NCBI RefSeq assembly: GCF_000813845.1
Contig: NZ_JWTB01000003.1
Coordinates: 19,964 to 83,963 of the forward strand
DNA: 64,000 bases
Reading direction: 5' to 3'
Source: Pseudarthrobacter phenanthrenivorans
GTDB lineage: Bacteria > Actinomycetota > Actinomycetes > Actinomycetales > Micrococcaceae
Part shown: piece after piece, positions 1-7,532 of the stretch
Layout: every line of letters starts with the position of its first letter
Numbering within the stretch: the stretch's first letter is position 1
Position numbers and translations under genes: made by a program
Notes under the pieces: model-generated
Database searches by the model: none
What the model was told of the DNA's origin: nothing
What the model saw: only the letters and a program-made list of their open reading frames with translations

Positions 1-36
1 GGGAAGAGAGCCTTCCCACCGACCATAGAGGTAGCA

Positions 37-966
37 ATGGAGCACATCGAGGCCGAGCATCCCCGGCCACGCCACTTCCTACTCCACCTGAGCGATCCCC
101 ACCTGTTGGGAGGTCCGGACCCCCTCTACGGATCAGTCGACAGCGAAGCCAGGCTCATCCAGCTGTTCGACGAAGTCAAAGCGTCCGGGGCAAAGCCTGA
201 AGCCGTGATTTTCACCGGTGACCTCGCTGACAAGGGCGACCCGGAAGCCTACGTAAAGCTCCGGGCCATTGTCGATCCTGCCTGCAGGGAACTCGGCGCC
301 CAGGTCATCTGGGCCATGGGCAACCACGATGACCGGGCGAATTTCCGTCGGGGCCTGCTTGACCAGCCCGGCAGTGACGAACCTGTGGACCACAGCTACT
401 TCATCAACGGGCTGCGCGTCATCACCCTCGACACCACCGTGCCCGGCTTCCACCACGGCGAACTGAGTGCGGCACAACTGGAATGGCTCGCCGGGCAGTT
501 GGAGACCCCCGCCCCGGACGGCACCATCCTGGCCCTGCACCACCCGCCGGTGCCGTCCGTGCTGGACCTCTCGGTGCTGGTGGAACTGCGGGACCAGGCG
601 TCGCTGGCCGCCGTCGTCCGCAACTCGGATGTCCGCACCATCCTGGCAGGCCACCTGCACTACTCCACCACCGCCAGCTTCGCCGGAGTTCCCGTGTCGG
701 TGGCCTCCGCATCCTGCTACACCCAGGACCTCAACGTGCCGGTGGGAGGGACCCGCGGGCAGGACGGCGGCCAGGCCTTCAACCTGGTGCATGTGTATGA
801 GCACACCATTGTGCACTCCGTGGTTCCGCTGGGCAGCTCACCCACCGTTGGCGAGTATGTATCGCCCGAGGAAACGGCCCGGCGGCTCGAGGCTGCCGGC
901 ATCCGGATCCCGGAGACCACCAAGCAGCGCGGCAACTCCAGGCTCGGGGCTTCCACGGGCCGCTAG
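37..966 (+). CDS. Metallophosphoesterase, CpdA/Icc-like (putative cyclic nucleotide or phosphodiester phosphodiesterase)
   Basis: A 309-residue calcineurin-like phosphoesterase. The metal-binding signature is complete: D20-x-H22 in LSDPHL, GDLAD at 61-65, GNHD at 95-98, paired histidines at 168-169 and GHLH at 205-208. This order is that of the class III cAMP phosphodiesterase (CpdA/Icc, Rv0805) family, which hydrolyses cyclic nucleotides or other phosphodiesters in the cytoplasm with two metal ions. There is no signal peptide or membrane segment. GAGG lies six bases before the ATG and supports this start. The gene stands alone and is followed by a strong hairpin shared with the convergent neighbour. 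The substrate cannot be read from sequence, because many members act poorly on cAMP; the family call is secure, the cAMP role is inference. Confidence 0.88.
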   Translation: MEHIEAEHPRPRHFLLHLSDPHLLGGPDPLYGSVDSEARLIQLFDEVKASGAKPEAVIFTGDLADKGDPEAYVKLRAIVDPACRELGAQVIWAMGNHDDRANFRRGLLDQPGSDEPVDHSYFINGLRVITLDTTVPGFHHGELSAAQLEWLAGQLETPAPDGTILALHHPPVPSVLDLSVLVELRDQASLAAVVRNSDVRTILAGHLHYSTTASFAGVPVSVASASCYTQDLNVPVGGTRGQDGGQAFNLVHVYEHTIVHSVVPLGSSPTVGEYVSPEETARRLEAAGIRIPETTKQRGNSRLGASTGR

Positions 967-982
967 GGCAGTTAACGCAAAA

Positions 983-1013
983 GGGAGCCGGTCCTGCCAC
1001 AGGACCGGCTCCC
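983..1013. terminator. Bidirectional hairpin terminator
   Basis: A perfect 14-bp inverted repeat (983-996 against 1000-1013) with a 3-base loop lies between the convergent phosphoesterase and Stealth genes. It is very GC-rich and has no T-run on the plus side, so it is a terminator by position and stem strength. Confidence 0.7.
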
Positions 1014-1031
1014 GACGCGTGTGCTGCGCGG

Positions 1032-2669
1032 CTACTTCTCCCAGGGTGCCTTGATGGGGAAGTACCGCTCCAGGAAGTCCGTTACGACGTCGGCACGTTC
1101 GTCTGCGCTGACCTCCGGGAAGCTGCCGTCGTTCAGGCAGAAGAAGTCCATGTTCCGCTTGGCCAGCAGTTTGGGCAGGTACTTGAGTCCGGAGCGCATC
1201 GTGGTGTCCACGTAGCGCACCTTGGCGGCCGTCTGCGTGACCGCGCGGCCGGTAAGCAGCGCGTAGTAGTGGTAGAACGAGTTGGTCACGGAGATGTTGT
1301 CGGCCGCACGGAAGCGGCTGGCCGCAGTCTTGCGGAACTCCTCGGGGAACTCCTCCTCCATCTGCGCCACCAGGCTGCGGCGCAGCGGCGCAGCGGTGTG
1401 CTCCAGGTGGCGGGTGGTGATCCGGCCGAACCGGTTCCAGAGGAGCTTGCGGTTCACCCGGGCCGCATTTTCGAACCCGCTCCGCTCGGCGGCATTCTCG
1501 CCCAGGCCGATCCTGGTTTCGGCCTCGATGAACTTGGTGATGCCGCCGGGAGTGAAGAACATGTCCGGCCCCACGGGGCGGCCAAAGAACATGTCGTCAT
1601 TGGAGTACAGGAAGTGCTCGGACAACCCTTCGATGTGGTGCAGCTGGCACTCCACCGCCTGCGAGTTGTGCGTGGGCAGCACTGACGGATCGGCAAAGAA
1701 CTCTTCGCTGCGGACGATCGTGACGGACGGGTGGTCCGCCAGCCAGGCGGGCGCGGGGGAGTCCGTGGCGATGAAGATGCGCCGGATCCAGGGTGCGAAC
1801 ATGTACACCGAACGCAGCGCATACTTGAGTTCGTTGATCTGCCGGAACCGGGCTTCGTGGTCGTCACCCTCGCCCAGGACGTGTCCCTGCTGCTGGGCCC
1901 GGCGGGCGGCAATGTATTCCGGGGAGCTTCCGTCCACCCAGGAGAAGACAAGGTCGATATCGAAGCTGATGTCGCTTGCGTGGTCGGCGAACATGTTCTC
2001 GATGGTGGGCCAGGTGTGGCCGTAGCGTTCCACGGTGCCGCGGACGGCGTCCTGCCGCAGCAGGGTCCTGCGGGTCAGGGAGTTTTCGATGGGAAGGATC
2101 AGTTCGTCGCCCTCGAAGGACCACAGCTCGATTTGGACCCCGGCGGAGGCGCCGAACTCGAAGCCGCCCACCGGCTCGACCCGGGGCCGGTACAGGCGGA
2201 AGATACGTGCCTGCCGGTTGGGGGAGAGCTCGCCGTCTGCCACCAGCACCGAGGTTTTCTTCTTGGCGTCCACGGTCATGGAATAGAAAGGCTCGTCCCG
2301 GCACGCTTCCACCAGGGCAGCCCGCAGCTTCTTCCGGTCCTTCCAGTCCAGGGCCAGGACGGGACGGTCGTTGTTGCCCCGGACCAGGAGGTACGCAAGG
2401 TTGGCGTTCGCCAGGACGTTGCGCATGAACAGCAGGTCCTCCACCATGGCCTGGTAGGGCGTCCTGGTGTCATTGATCAGGGCATACCGGCCCTTGTGCC
2501 GGATGACGTCAGGCCGGTGGCCGAGCCGCTGCTCAGCCGCCGCCGATGTGATCTCGGCGTGAAATTGTTCCTCCACGGACGCCTGGCCGCCGTAGTAGAC
2601 CTCGTCCTGGACCGGTGCTTCTGTAATGGTTGTCTCCGTGCTGGTGGATGTGGGCATTCTTACCTGCAT
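1032..2669 (-). CDS. Stealth family protein (putative sugar-phosphate transferase)
   Basis: A 545-residue protein with the four Stealth conserved regions: CR1 IDLVFSWVDG, CR2 around ELKYALRSVYMFAPWIRRIF followed by IATD, CR3 HNSQAVECQLHHIEGL with YSNDDMFFGRP, and CR4 near the C-terminus with NSFYHYYALL. Stealth proteins are hexose-1-phosphate transferases that build phosphate-linked capsular or wall polysaccharides (for example the CpsY/SacB type), using UDP-sugars at the cytoplasmic face. No membrane segment is evident. The first 240 residues are outside the conserved region. The start is uncertain: ATG at 2669 has GGCAGGA upstream; 2657 and 2708 are also possible. A HAD phosphatase lies directly upstream on the same strand. 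The family call is firm; the exact polymer is unknown. Confidence 0.85.
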   Translation of the reverse strand: MQVRMPTSTSTETTITEAPVQDEVYYGGQASVEEQFHAEITSAAAEQRLGHRPDVIRHKGRYALINDTRTPYQAMVEDLLFMRNVLANANLAYLLVRGNNDRPVLALDWKDRKKLRAALVEACRDEPFYSMTVDAKKKTSVLVADGELSPNRQARIFRLYRPRVEPVGGFEFGASAGVQIELWSFEGDELILPIENSLTRRTLLRQDAVRGTVERYGHTWPTIENMFADHASDISFDIDLVFSWVDGSSPEYIAARRAQQQGHVLGEGDDHEARFRQINELKYALRSVYMFAPWIRRIFIATDSPAPAWLADHPSVTIVRSEEFFADPSVLPTHNSQAVECQLHHIEGLSEHFLYSNDDMFFGRPVGPDMFFTPGGITKFIEAETRIGLGENAAERSGFENAARVNRKLLWNRFGRITTRHLEHTAAPLRRSLVAQMEEEFPEEFRKTAASRFRAADNISVTNSFYHYYALLTGRAVTQTAAKVRYVDTTMRSGLKYLPKLLAKRNMDFFCLNDGSFPEVSADERADVVTDFLERYFPIKAPWEK

Positions 2670-2753
2670 GATAGTCCTGCCAAGGTAACGGCAGGTTTCC
2701 GGGACCACACAGGCGTCCCGTGGTGACTTGTGCGGCGGCGGCCCGGCAGGGGC

Positions 2754-3683
2754 TCAGGCATCCAGCGCCTCGCGCCAGGCGCGCAGGAAGGCGCCGCCGG
2801 CGTCGTCGTGGATCACTGTGCCGTCCAGCCCCAGGTCCGCCGCCGTCAGCACCGGGTAGGGCTTGCTGGGCACACCGTCCGCCGGCCGCACGTCCACGTG
2901 CTTGACCGGGTGGTCGTTGTGGTGCAGCCAGTCCGCCATGGCATAGTCGGTGCGCGAGTCTCCAACCGTCCGCCACGCCTGGGGCGTGATGCCCTGGGCC
3001 GCCAGGAGTTCCACCGCCCGGCTGGCGCCGAGGTCCTTGCCCAGCCGCACGGACTCGATGTCCGTGGAGATGATGGTGGGATCCACGCGGTAGTCCACCT
3101 CGTCGTCGGAATCGGGGGCATGGTGGTCCAGCCGCACCACGCCCAGGCCGTGGCGCACCATGAGTTCCATGGCGTCGGCGTCGAACAGTTTCTGCTCGGC
3201 CAGGTAGTCGGCGCTGGGCACGTCGATGTGCTGCTCCACGGACACCATGGCCCGCTTGGTCTCGTCGAAGAACATGTGGGCGGCGTAGTCCTCGGCCACC
3301 AGGCGGCGGACATCATCCCCGTACGCCGCCGGCACGGCGAGTTCCCGGTCCACGTGGATGGGGCCGGGGCCGGCCGCCGTGTAGCTGAACCAGACGGCAC
3401 CCTTTTCGCAGATGGCATGGATGATGGTGCCGGCCGGGATGCCGGCCGCGATCATGGGCTCCATGACCTGCTCCCGGATGAAGGCATCGGAGCGGCCGGT
3501 GTTGAAGATGACGGGAATTCCCGCAGCTGCCAGTGCCACCAGGTCAAGGATGATCTCCGGCTTGACGTCACGGGTCACGGGGCTGGCCACGGGCCCGTCC
3601 ACGTCCAGCAGGAGCGCCAGCGGTGGTGCGGACGGCAGGCGGATTCCGGGCACGGGAACGGCAGGGGACTCGGATGCTGTCAT
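2754..3683 (-). CDS. HAD family hydrolase
   Basis: A 309-residue HAD-superfamily phosphatase. Motif I is LLLDVDG with nucleophile D27 and acid/base D29; motif II is the NTGR stretch about 35 residues later; a lysine in LGKDLG and the acidic GDSRTDYAMADWL stretch form motifs III and IV. The long inserted region between motifs II and III is a C2-type cap, as in sugar phosphatases of the Cof/SPP type. It is transcribed towards the Stealth gene with an 84-base gap, so the two may form one unit, and a sugar-phosphate substrate would fit. The start ATG at 3683 is the only good one before the core. The specific substrate is not known. Confidence 0.8.
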   Translation of the reverse strand: MTASESPAVPVPGIRLPSAPPLALLLDVDGPVASPVTRDVKPEIILDLVALAAAGIPVIFNTGRSDAFIREQVMEPMIAAGIPAGTIIHAICEKGAVWFSYTAAGPGPIHVDRELAVPAAYGDDVRRLVAEDYAAHMFFDETKRAMVSVEQHIDVPSADYLAEQKLFDADAMELMVRHGLGVVRLDHHAPDSDDEVDYRVDPTIISTDIESVRLGKDLGASRAVELLAAQGITPQAWRTVGDSRTDYAMADWLHHNDHPVKHVDVRPADGVPSKPYPVLTAADLGLDGTVIHDDAGGAFLRAWREALDA

Positions 3684-3842
3684 GGCTCCATTCTGTCAGC
3701 AGGAGCGGGACGCCCGGTGCGGGTGCTGCCCTGCCGCCGCGCAGCCGCCCTTCACTTCCCTGGTGTTGGTCACTGTTTGGCTACAACCTGCCGCCGGTCA
3801 CCCCTGCTACTTTCGCTGGAGCAGCGCGGTGCCTACTGTGGC

Positions 3843-4145
3843 ATGGTGATATTCAAAGCTGTGGGCGAGGGCCGCCCTTACCCCGACCATGGTTACAACA
3901 CCCCCAAACAATGGGCGTCGCTGCCCCCGCGGCCGGTCCGGCTGGACGAGCTGGTGACCACCAAGCGCACCCTGGACCTGGAAGCCCTGCTGGCGGAGGA
4001 TTCAACGTTCTTCGGGGACCTGTTCCCGCACGTGGTGCAGTACCGGGGGACCCTCTACCTGGAGGACGGGCTGCACCGCGCCGTCCGCACCGCACTGCAC
4101 CAGCGCACCGCCATCCACGCCCGGGTCCTGGTGCTCGATGGCTAG
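3843..4145 (+). CDS. Conserved actinobacterial protein, annotated in relatives as VapB-type antitoxin
   Basis: A 100-residue soluble protein with no signal peptide. From memory, close homologues in Arthrobacter are automatically labelled type II toxin-antitoxin VapB family antitoxin. I see no AbrB-like swapped-hairpin pattern strong enough to confirm it, and there is no PIN-domain toxin next to it. Its last eight bases overlap the start of the LytR_C gene, so the two are translationally coupled and probably co-transcribed. No clear ribosome binding site precedes ATG 3843, which may indicate a weak or leaderless start. The reading frame is open far upstream but homology-like composition starts here. 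Real gene with high confidence; function unknown. Confidence 0.75.
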   Translation: MVIFKAVGEGRPYPDHGYNTPKQWASLPPRPVRLDELVTTKRTLDLEALLAEDSTFFGDLFPHVVQYRGTLYLEDGLHRAVRTALHQRTAIHARVLVLDG

Positions 4146-4800
4146 GACGCGGACGAAGGACCCGGGAGTCCTTCACGGCCACCACGTTGTCTCCGGTGCT
4201 GAGCTGCGGGCGGCCATGGCTGCTGCCCGGGACGCCGATGAAACGGCCCGCGTCCGGCGCCGGGTGCTGCACGGGGCGGTGCTGGTCCTGCTGGTCGGCT
4301 TGATCGCCGCCGGCATCATCGTGGCACTTGCCGTCATCAATGGCCGCCTGAAGATCCCGACTGCCGAGCCCGCCCCCACACCGGTGTCCTCGTGCCCGGC
4401 CACAATCTTCGACTACGCACCCAACGACAAGGTCAACGTCAACGTCTTCAACTCCACCGGCCGTGCCGGACTGGCCCGCTCGGTGGCGGACGAGCTGCTG
4501 GCGCGGAAGTTCGCGGTGGGGAACGTGTCCAACACCAGCGCCGGATACCGGGGCGTGGCGGCCGTGGTGTCAGGCGCTGCCGGGCAGGCTGCTGCGTTTA
4601 CCGTGCAGCGGAACCTGCAGGGCTCGGATTACTTCCAGGACGGCAGGACGGACGCCAGCGTTGACGTGATCCTGTCGCAGGACTACAAGGCGCTGGTCCC
4701 GCCCGAGCTGGTGGATCAAACGCCCGGCAAGCTCAGCTGCCCCCGGGAAAGCCGGCGCACGGCAGACCCTGACAAACTGCCCGTCGCACCGGTGCCCTGA
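4138..4800 (+). CDS. LytR C-terminal domain-containing membrane-anchored protein
   Basis: A 220-residue protein with a cytoplasmic N-terminus of about 40 residues, one membrane segment (about 41-65, VLVLLVGLIAAGIIVALAV) and an extracytoplasmic LytR_C domain beginning near residue 95 (KVNVNVFNSTGRAGLA). LytR_C domains occur at the C-terminus of LytR-CpsA-Psr wall-polymer ligases; here the domain stands alone without the catalytic LCP domain, an arrangement common in Actinobacteria. It probably acts at the cell wall, but no activity is established. ATG 4138 lies inside the end of the upstream gene, giving translational coupling. A short GC hairpin (4805-4825) overlaps the end of the convergent TetR gene. 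Confidence 0.85.
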   Translation: MARTRTKDPGVLHGHHVVSGAELRAAMAAARDADETARVRRRVLHGAVLVLLVGLIAAGIIVALAVINGRLKIPTAEPAPTPVSSCPATIFDYAPNDKVNVNVFNSTGRAGLARSVADELLARKFAVGNVSNTSAGYRGVAAVVSGAAGQAAAFTVQRNLQGSDYFQDGRTDASVDVILSQDYKALVPPELVDQTPGKLSCPRESRRTADPDKLPVAPVP

Positions 4801-4814
4801 CGGCCGGCCGGAAC

Positions 4815-5465
4815 CTACCCGGCCGCCGGGGGAAGCTGCGCCACGCGAAGGGGCCGCCCGTCGTCGTCGAACCTCGCGCCGGCACCCAGCTGGATGAAAC
4901 GCACCGTCCGGGCCACCCGGGCTTCAAGTTCCGCAGGCTCGTCGCTGCCCCTCGCGGCGCTGGAGGACAGGGTGCCCAGGATCAACTGGGACTGCTGGCC
5001 CACGTCCGCCACCGGCAGGTAGCCCTGCTCCATGCCGTCCCGCAGGATGCCCTGGAGCAGGACGCTGAGCTCACCCACATGGTCGGAAAGTTTGGCGAAG
5101 GACGACGGCGAGAGTACCGCCCCCATGGCAGGTCCCGGCGGGAGGTGGCGGCGGCTGAGGTCAACCACCTGGGCGCGGACGTACAGGGCCAGCCGCTCCA
5201 CCGGGTTCTCCAGGCGGTTCAGCGACTCGCGCAGGTCGGAGAGGAACTTCTCCGTCTCGTCCAGCGCGTAGGAAATGAGGAGTTCCTCAATGTCCGCGTA
5301 GTAGTTGTAGACGGCGGTGCGGCCAATTCCCGCATGGCGCGCCACATCCGTCATGGTCAGCCCTGGCAGGCCGTGGGTGAAGAGGAGCTCGCCAAACGCC
5401 GTGAGAATGCGTCGCTGGGTATCCGCACGCTGTTCCGCGTTGCTGGCGGCTGTAATCCGGGGCAT
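4815..5465 (-). CDS. TetR/AcrR family transcriptional regulator
   Basis: A 216-residue TetR regulator. The N-terminal helix-turn-helix runs from about residue 15 to 60 (QRRILTAFGELLF, then TMTDVARHAGIGRTAVYNYY), followed by an all-helical ligand domain without recognisable specificity. It lies 36 bases after the DsbA-like gene on the same strand, so they may share a transcript. The short gap between them carries TTTAC, 12 bases, then GTAAA, a candidate autoregulatory operator. The start ATG at 5465 gives the standard short arm before the HTH. Confidence 0.88.
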   Translation of the reverse strand: MPRITAASNAEQRADTQRRILTAFGELLFTHGLPGLTMTDVARHAGIGRTAVYNYYADIEELLISYALDETEKFLSDLRESLNRLENPVERLALYVRAQVVDLSRRHLPPGPAMGAVLSPSSFAKLSDHVGELSVLLQGILRDGMEQGYLPVADVGQQSQLILGTLSSSAARGSDEPAELEARVARTVRFIQLGAGARFDDDGRPLRVAQLPPAAG

Positions 5466-5473
5466 ACAGACAC

Positions 5474-5495
5474 TTTACCGTGATGTGTCAGTAAA
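5474..5495. promoter_or_regulatory. Candidate TetR operator
   Basis: Inverted repeat TTTAC-N12-GTAAA immediately upstream of the TetR start codon. The arms are short, so support comes mainly from position beside a TetR gene. Confidence 0.35.
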
Positions 5496-5501
5496 AGACC
5501 G

Positions 5502-6200
5502 CTACACCGCGCAGCCGTCGGGACCACAGGCCCCGGCGTCCGTGGAGTTCACCAGGACCAGGGGGTTGGCTTCCTGCCATGCCTGGTTGAGGGCGGCGGT
5601 GAATGTCTCGGTGGGCTGGGCACCGGACAGGCCGAACTTGCGGTCGATGACGAAAAACGGAACGCCGCTGATGCCCAGTGCCCGGGCCTCCTGGAAGTCG
5701 AACCTGACCTCATCGGTGTACTTGTCCGTGGTGAAGAGCTCCTCCACTTCGCCGGCAGGCAGGCCGAGGTCAGCGCCGAGGGAGGACAGGTACCCGCGGT
5801 TGCCAATGTCCTTCCCGTGTTCGAAGTGGTCGCTGAGCAGCCGTTCCTTGGCGGCATCCTGCTTCCCATGGGCTGCAGCAAGGTGGATGAGGCGGTGGGC
5901 AGTGAAACTGTTGGCCACCACCACCTTGTCGAAGTGGTAGTCCAGGCCTTCGCCCTTTGCCTGCTGGGCTACGTGGTCGAACATCCGGGCGACCTGCTCG
6001 GCTGGCATGCCCTTGCGGCTGCCCAGGTACTCGAGTTCGGTCCCGTCGAAGTGTTCGGGCAATGTGGGGTCCAGCTGGTAGCTGCGCCACGTGACGTCGA
6101 CGGCGTCGCGGTGCGGGAAGGACGCCAGGGCTGCCTCGAAGCGGCGCTTGCCGATAAAACACCACGGGCAGGCAACGTCGGACCAGATCTCAATCTTCAT
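5502..6200 (-). CDS. DsbA family oxidoreductase, FrnE-like
   Basis: A 232-residue thioredoxin-fold protein with active-site C11-P-W-C14 directly after the first strand (IEIWSDVACPWCFIGK), no signal peptide, and the cis-Pro loop SGVPFFVID near residue 185. This is the cytoplasmic FrnE/DSBA branch (2-hydroxychromene-2-carboxylate-isomerase-like), whose members act as protein disulfide oxidoreductases or redox chaperones. The C-terminal DAGACGPDGC adds two further cysteines, seen in other FrnE proteins. An upstream in-frame extension exists, but ATG 6200 matches the usual family start. The 211-base gap to the divergent glycosyltransferase (6201-6411) must hold both promoters; I see no convincing elements in it. 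Confidence 0.9.
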   Translation of the reverse strand: MKIEIWSDVACPWCFIGKRRFEAALASFPHRDAVDVTWRSYQLDPTLPEHFDGTELEYLGSRKGMPAEQVARMFDHVAQQAKGEGLDYHFDKVVVANSFTAHRLIHLAAAHGKQDAAKERLLSDHFEHGKDIGNRGYLSSLGADLGLPAGEVEELFTTDKYTDEVRFDFQEARALGISGVPFFVIDRKFGLSGAQPTETFTAALNQAWQEANPLVLVNSTDAGACGPDGCAV

Positions 6201-6411
6201 GCCTTGCACAACCGTGGCGTTGCTGCGGCAATTCCGGCCGCCCGCTATGACATGCCCCACAAACAGGTCTTGTGGCGCAGGCCATGGTGGGCAATAGTTC
6301 TGAAGTAGGTGAAGCAGTCGCCACAAACCTAGACCACCACGGGATTGCACTTTCCGTGGCGGGAAGTGCCTGGCAGCTGGGAGTCCGGGCCTCGTGCCCT
6401 GGAGGCCAGAT

Positions 6412-7473
6412 ATGCGTATTGGACTTATTGCCGGACCATGGATTCCCATTCCCCCGCTGACGTACGGCGGCATCGAAAGGGTGGTGGACACCCTGGCGCG
6501 CGGCTTCGCAGAGGCCGGACACGAGGTCCTGCTCGCGGCGCCGTCCGAAAGCACCTGCCCCGTGCCGCTGGTAAAGGGGATGCGGCCGGCATGCCGGGAT
6601 GAGCTCGGCTTGACCATGTCCGAGCTCAGCCACGTGATCCGGGCCTACGACGGGCTCAGGGATGTGGACCTGATCCATGACCACACCCTGGCGGGACCGC
6701 TCTATGCACGCCGGCCGGCCAACATCCCCGTGGTGACCACCATCCACGGTCCGCTCCACCAGGATGCAGAGGACCTCTACCGGGCCATGGCGAAGGACGT
6801 GGCCATTGTGGCGATCTCCCGTGACCAGGCGTCGCATGCCCCGGAGGTCCCCGTGACCCAGGTGATCCACCACGGCATGGACGTTTCCGCGGTTCCCGTA
6901 GGCAATGGCCGCGGTGGCTATCTCTGCTTTGTGGGGCGCGCCTGCCAGGACAAGGGGTTGTTCGAGGCCATCACCGTCGCCCGGGAGGTGGGCATGCACC
7001 TCAAGATCGCCGTCAAGATGCGGGAGCCGGATGAGATCCGCTATTTCCGGGAAGTCATCGAACCGATGCTCGGTCCCAACGAGGACTTCGTAGGGGAAGT
7101 CGACGATGCCGAGAAGTACCGCTTGATGGGCGAGGCCACCGCCTTCCTGAACCCCATCCAGTGGTCGGAACCCTTCGGCCTGGTCATGATCGAGGCGTTG
7201 GCCACCGGAACCCCCGTCATCGGCACGAGGATCGGCTCAGCCCCTGAGATCGTGGAACACGGCCGTACGGGCTTCCTCGGAAAGACCGAGGAACTGCCGG
7301 GCTTCGTCGAGGCGGCCGCGTCCCTCAGCCGGGAACGCTGCCGTGCGTCAGTGAAGGAACGGTTCAGTGCCCAGCGGATGGTGGCGCAGCACCTCAGGCT
7401 CTTTGACGACCTGCTGGCCGGGAGATTGCCGGGAGGGGTTCCGGTTACTCCGCCGGTGCACCAGAATCGTTAA
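6412..7473 (+). CDS. Glycosyltransferase family 4 (GT-B fold)
   Basis: A 353-residue retaining GT-B glycosyltransferase. The N-terminal acceptor domain has the GT4 opening IGLIAGPWIPIPPLTYGGIE; the C-terminal nucleotide-sugar domain has the EX7E pair E253 and E261 in SEPFGLVMIEALATGTPVIG. No membrane segment is visible, so it works in the cytoplasm on a soluble or lipid-linked acceptor. ATG 6412 is preceded by GGAGG with seven-base spacing and is preferred over an in-frame ATG six codons earlier. It sits 59 bases upstream of the debranching-type hydrolase, and the pair probably forms an operon for an alpha-glucan or glucoside pathway. Donor and acceptor are not identifiable. Confidence 0.88.
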   Translation: MRIGLIAGPWIPIPPLTYGGIERVVDTLARGFAEAGHEVLLAAPSESTCPVPLVKGMRPACRDELGLTMSELSHVIRAYDGLRDVDLIHDHTLAGPLYARRPANIPVVTTIHGPLHQDAEDLYRAMAKDVAIVAISRDQASHAPEVPVTQVIHHGMDVSAVPVGNGRGGYLCFVGRACQDKGLFEAITVAREVGMHLKIAVKMREPDEIRYFREVIEPMLGPNEDFVGEVDDAEKYRLMGEATAFLNPIQWSEPFGLVMIEALATGTPVIGTRIGSAPEIVEHGRTGFLGKTEELPGFVEAAASLSRERCRASVKERFSAQRMVAQHLRLFDDLLAGRLPGGVPVTPPVHQNR

Positions 7474-7532
7474 GGGGCACGGGCGGGCATCGGGCTCCCC
7501 GGCAGCATCCAGACTGAGAAGGGAGTCCTTCC

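Noticed and set aside
3843..4800. Complete toxin-antitoxin system
   Set aside because: No PIN or other toxin domain; the neighbour is a LytR_C protein.
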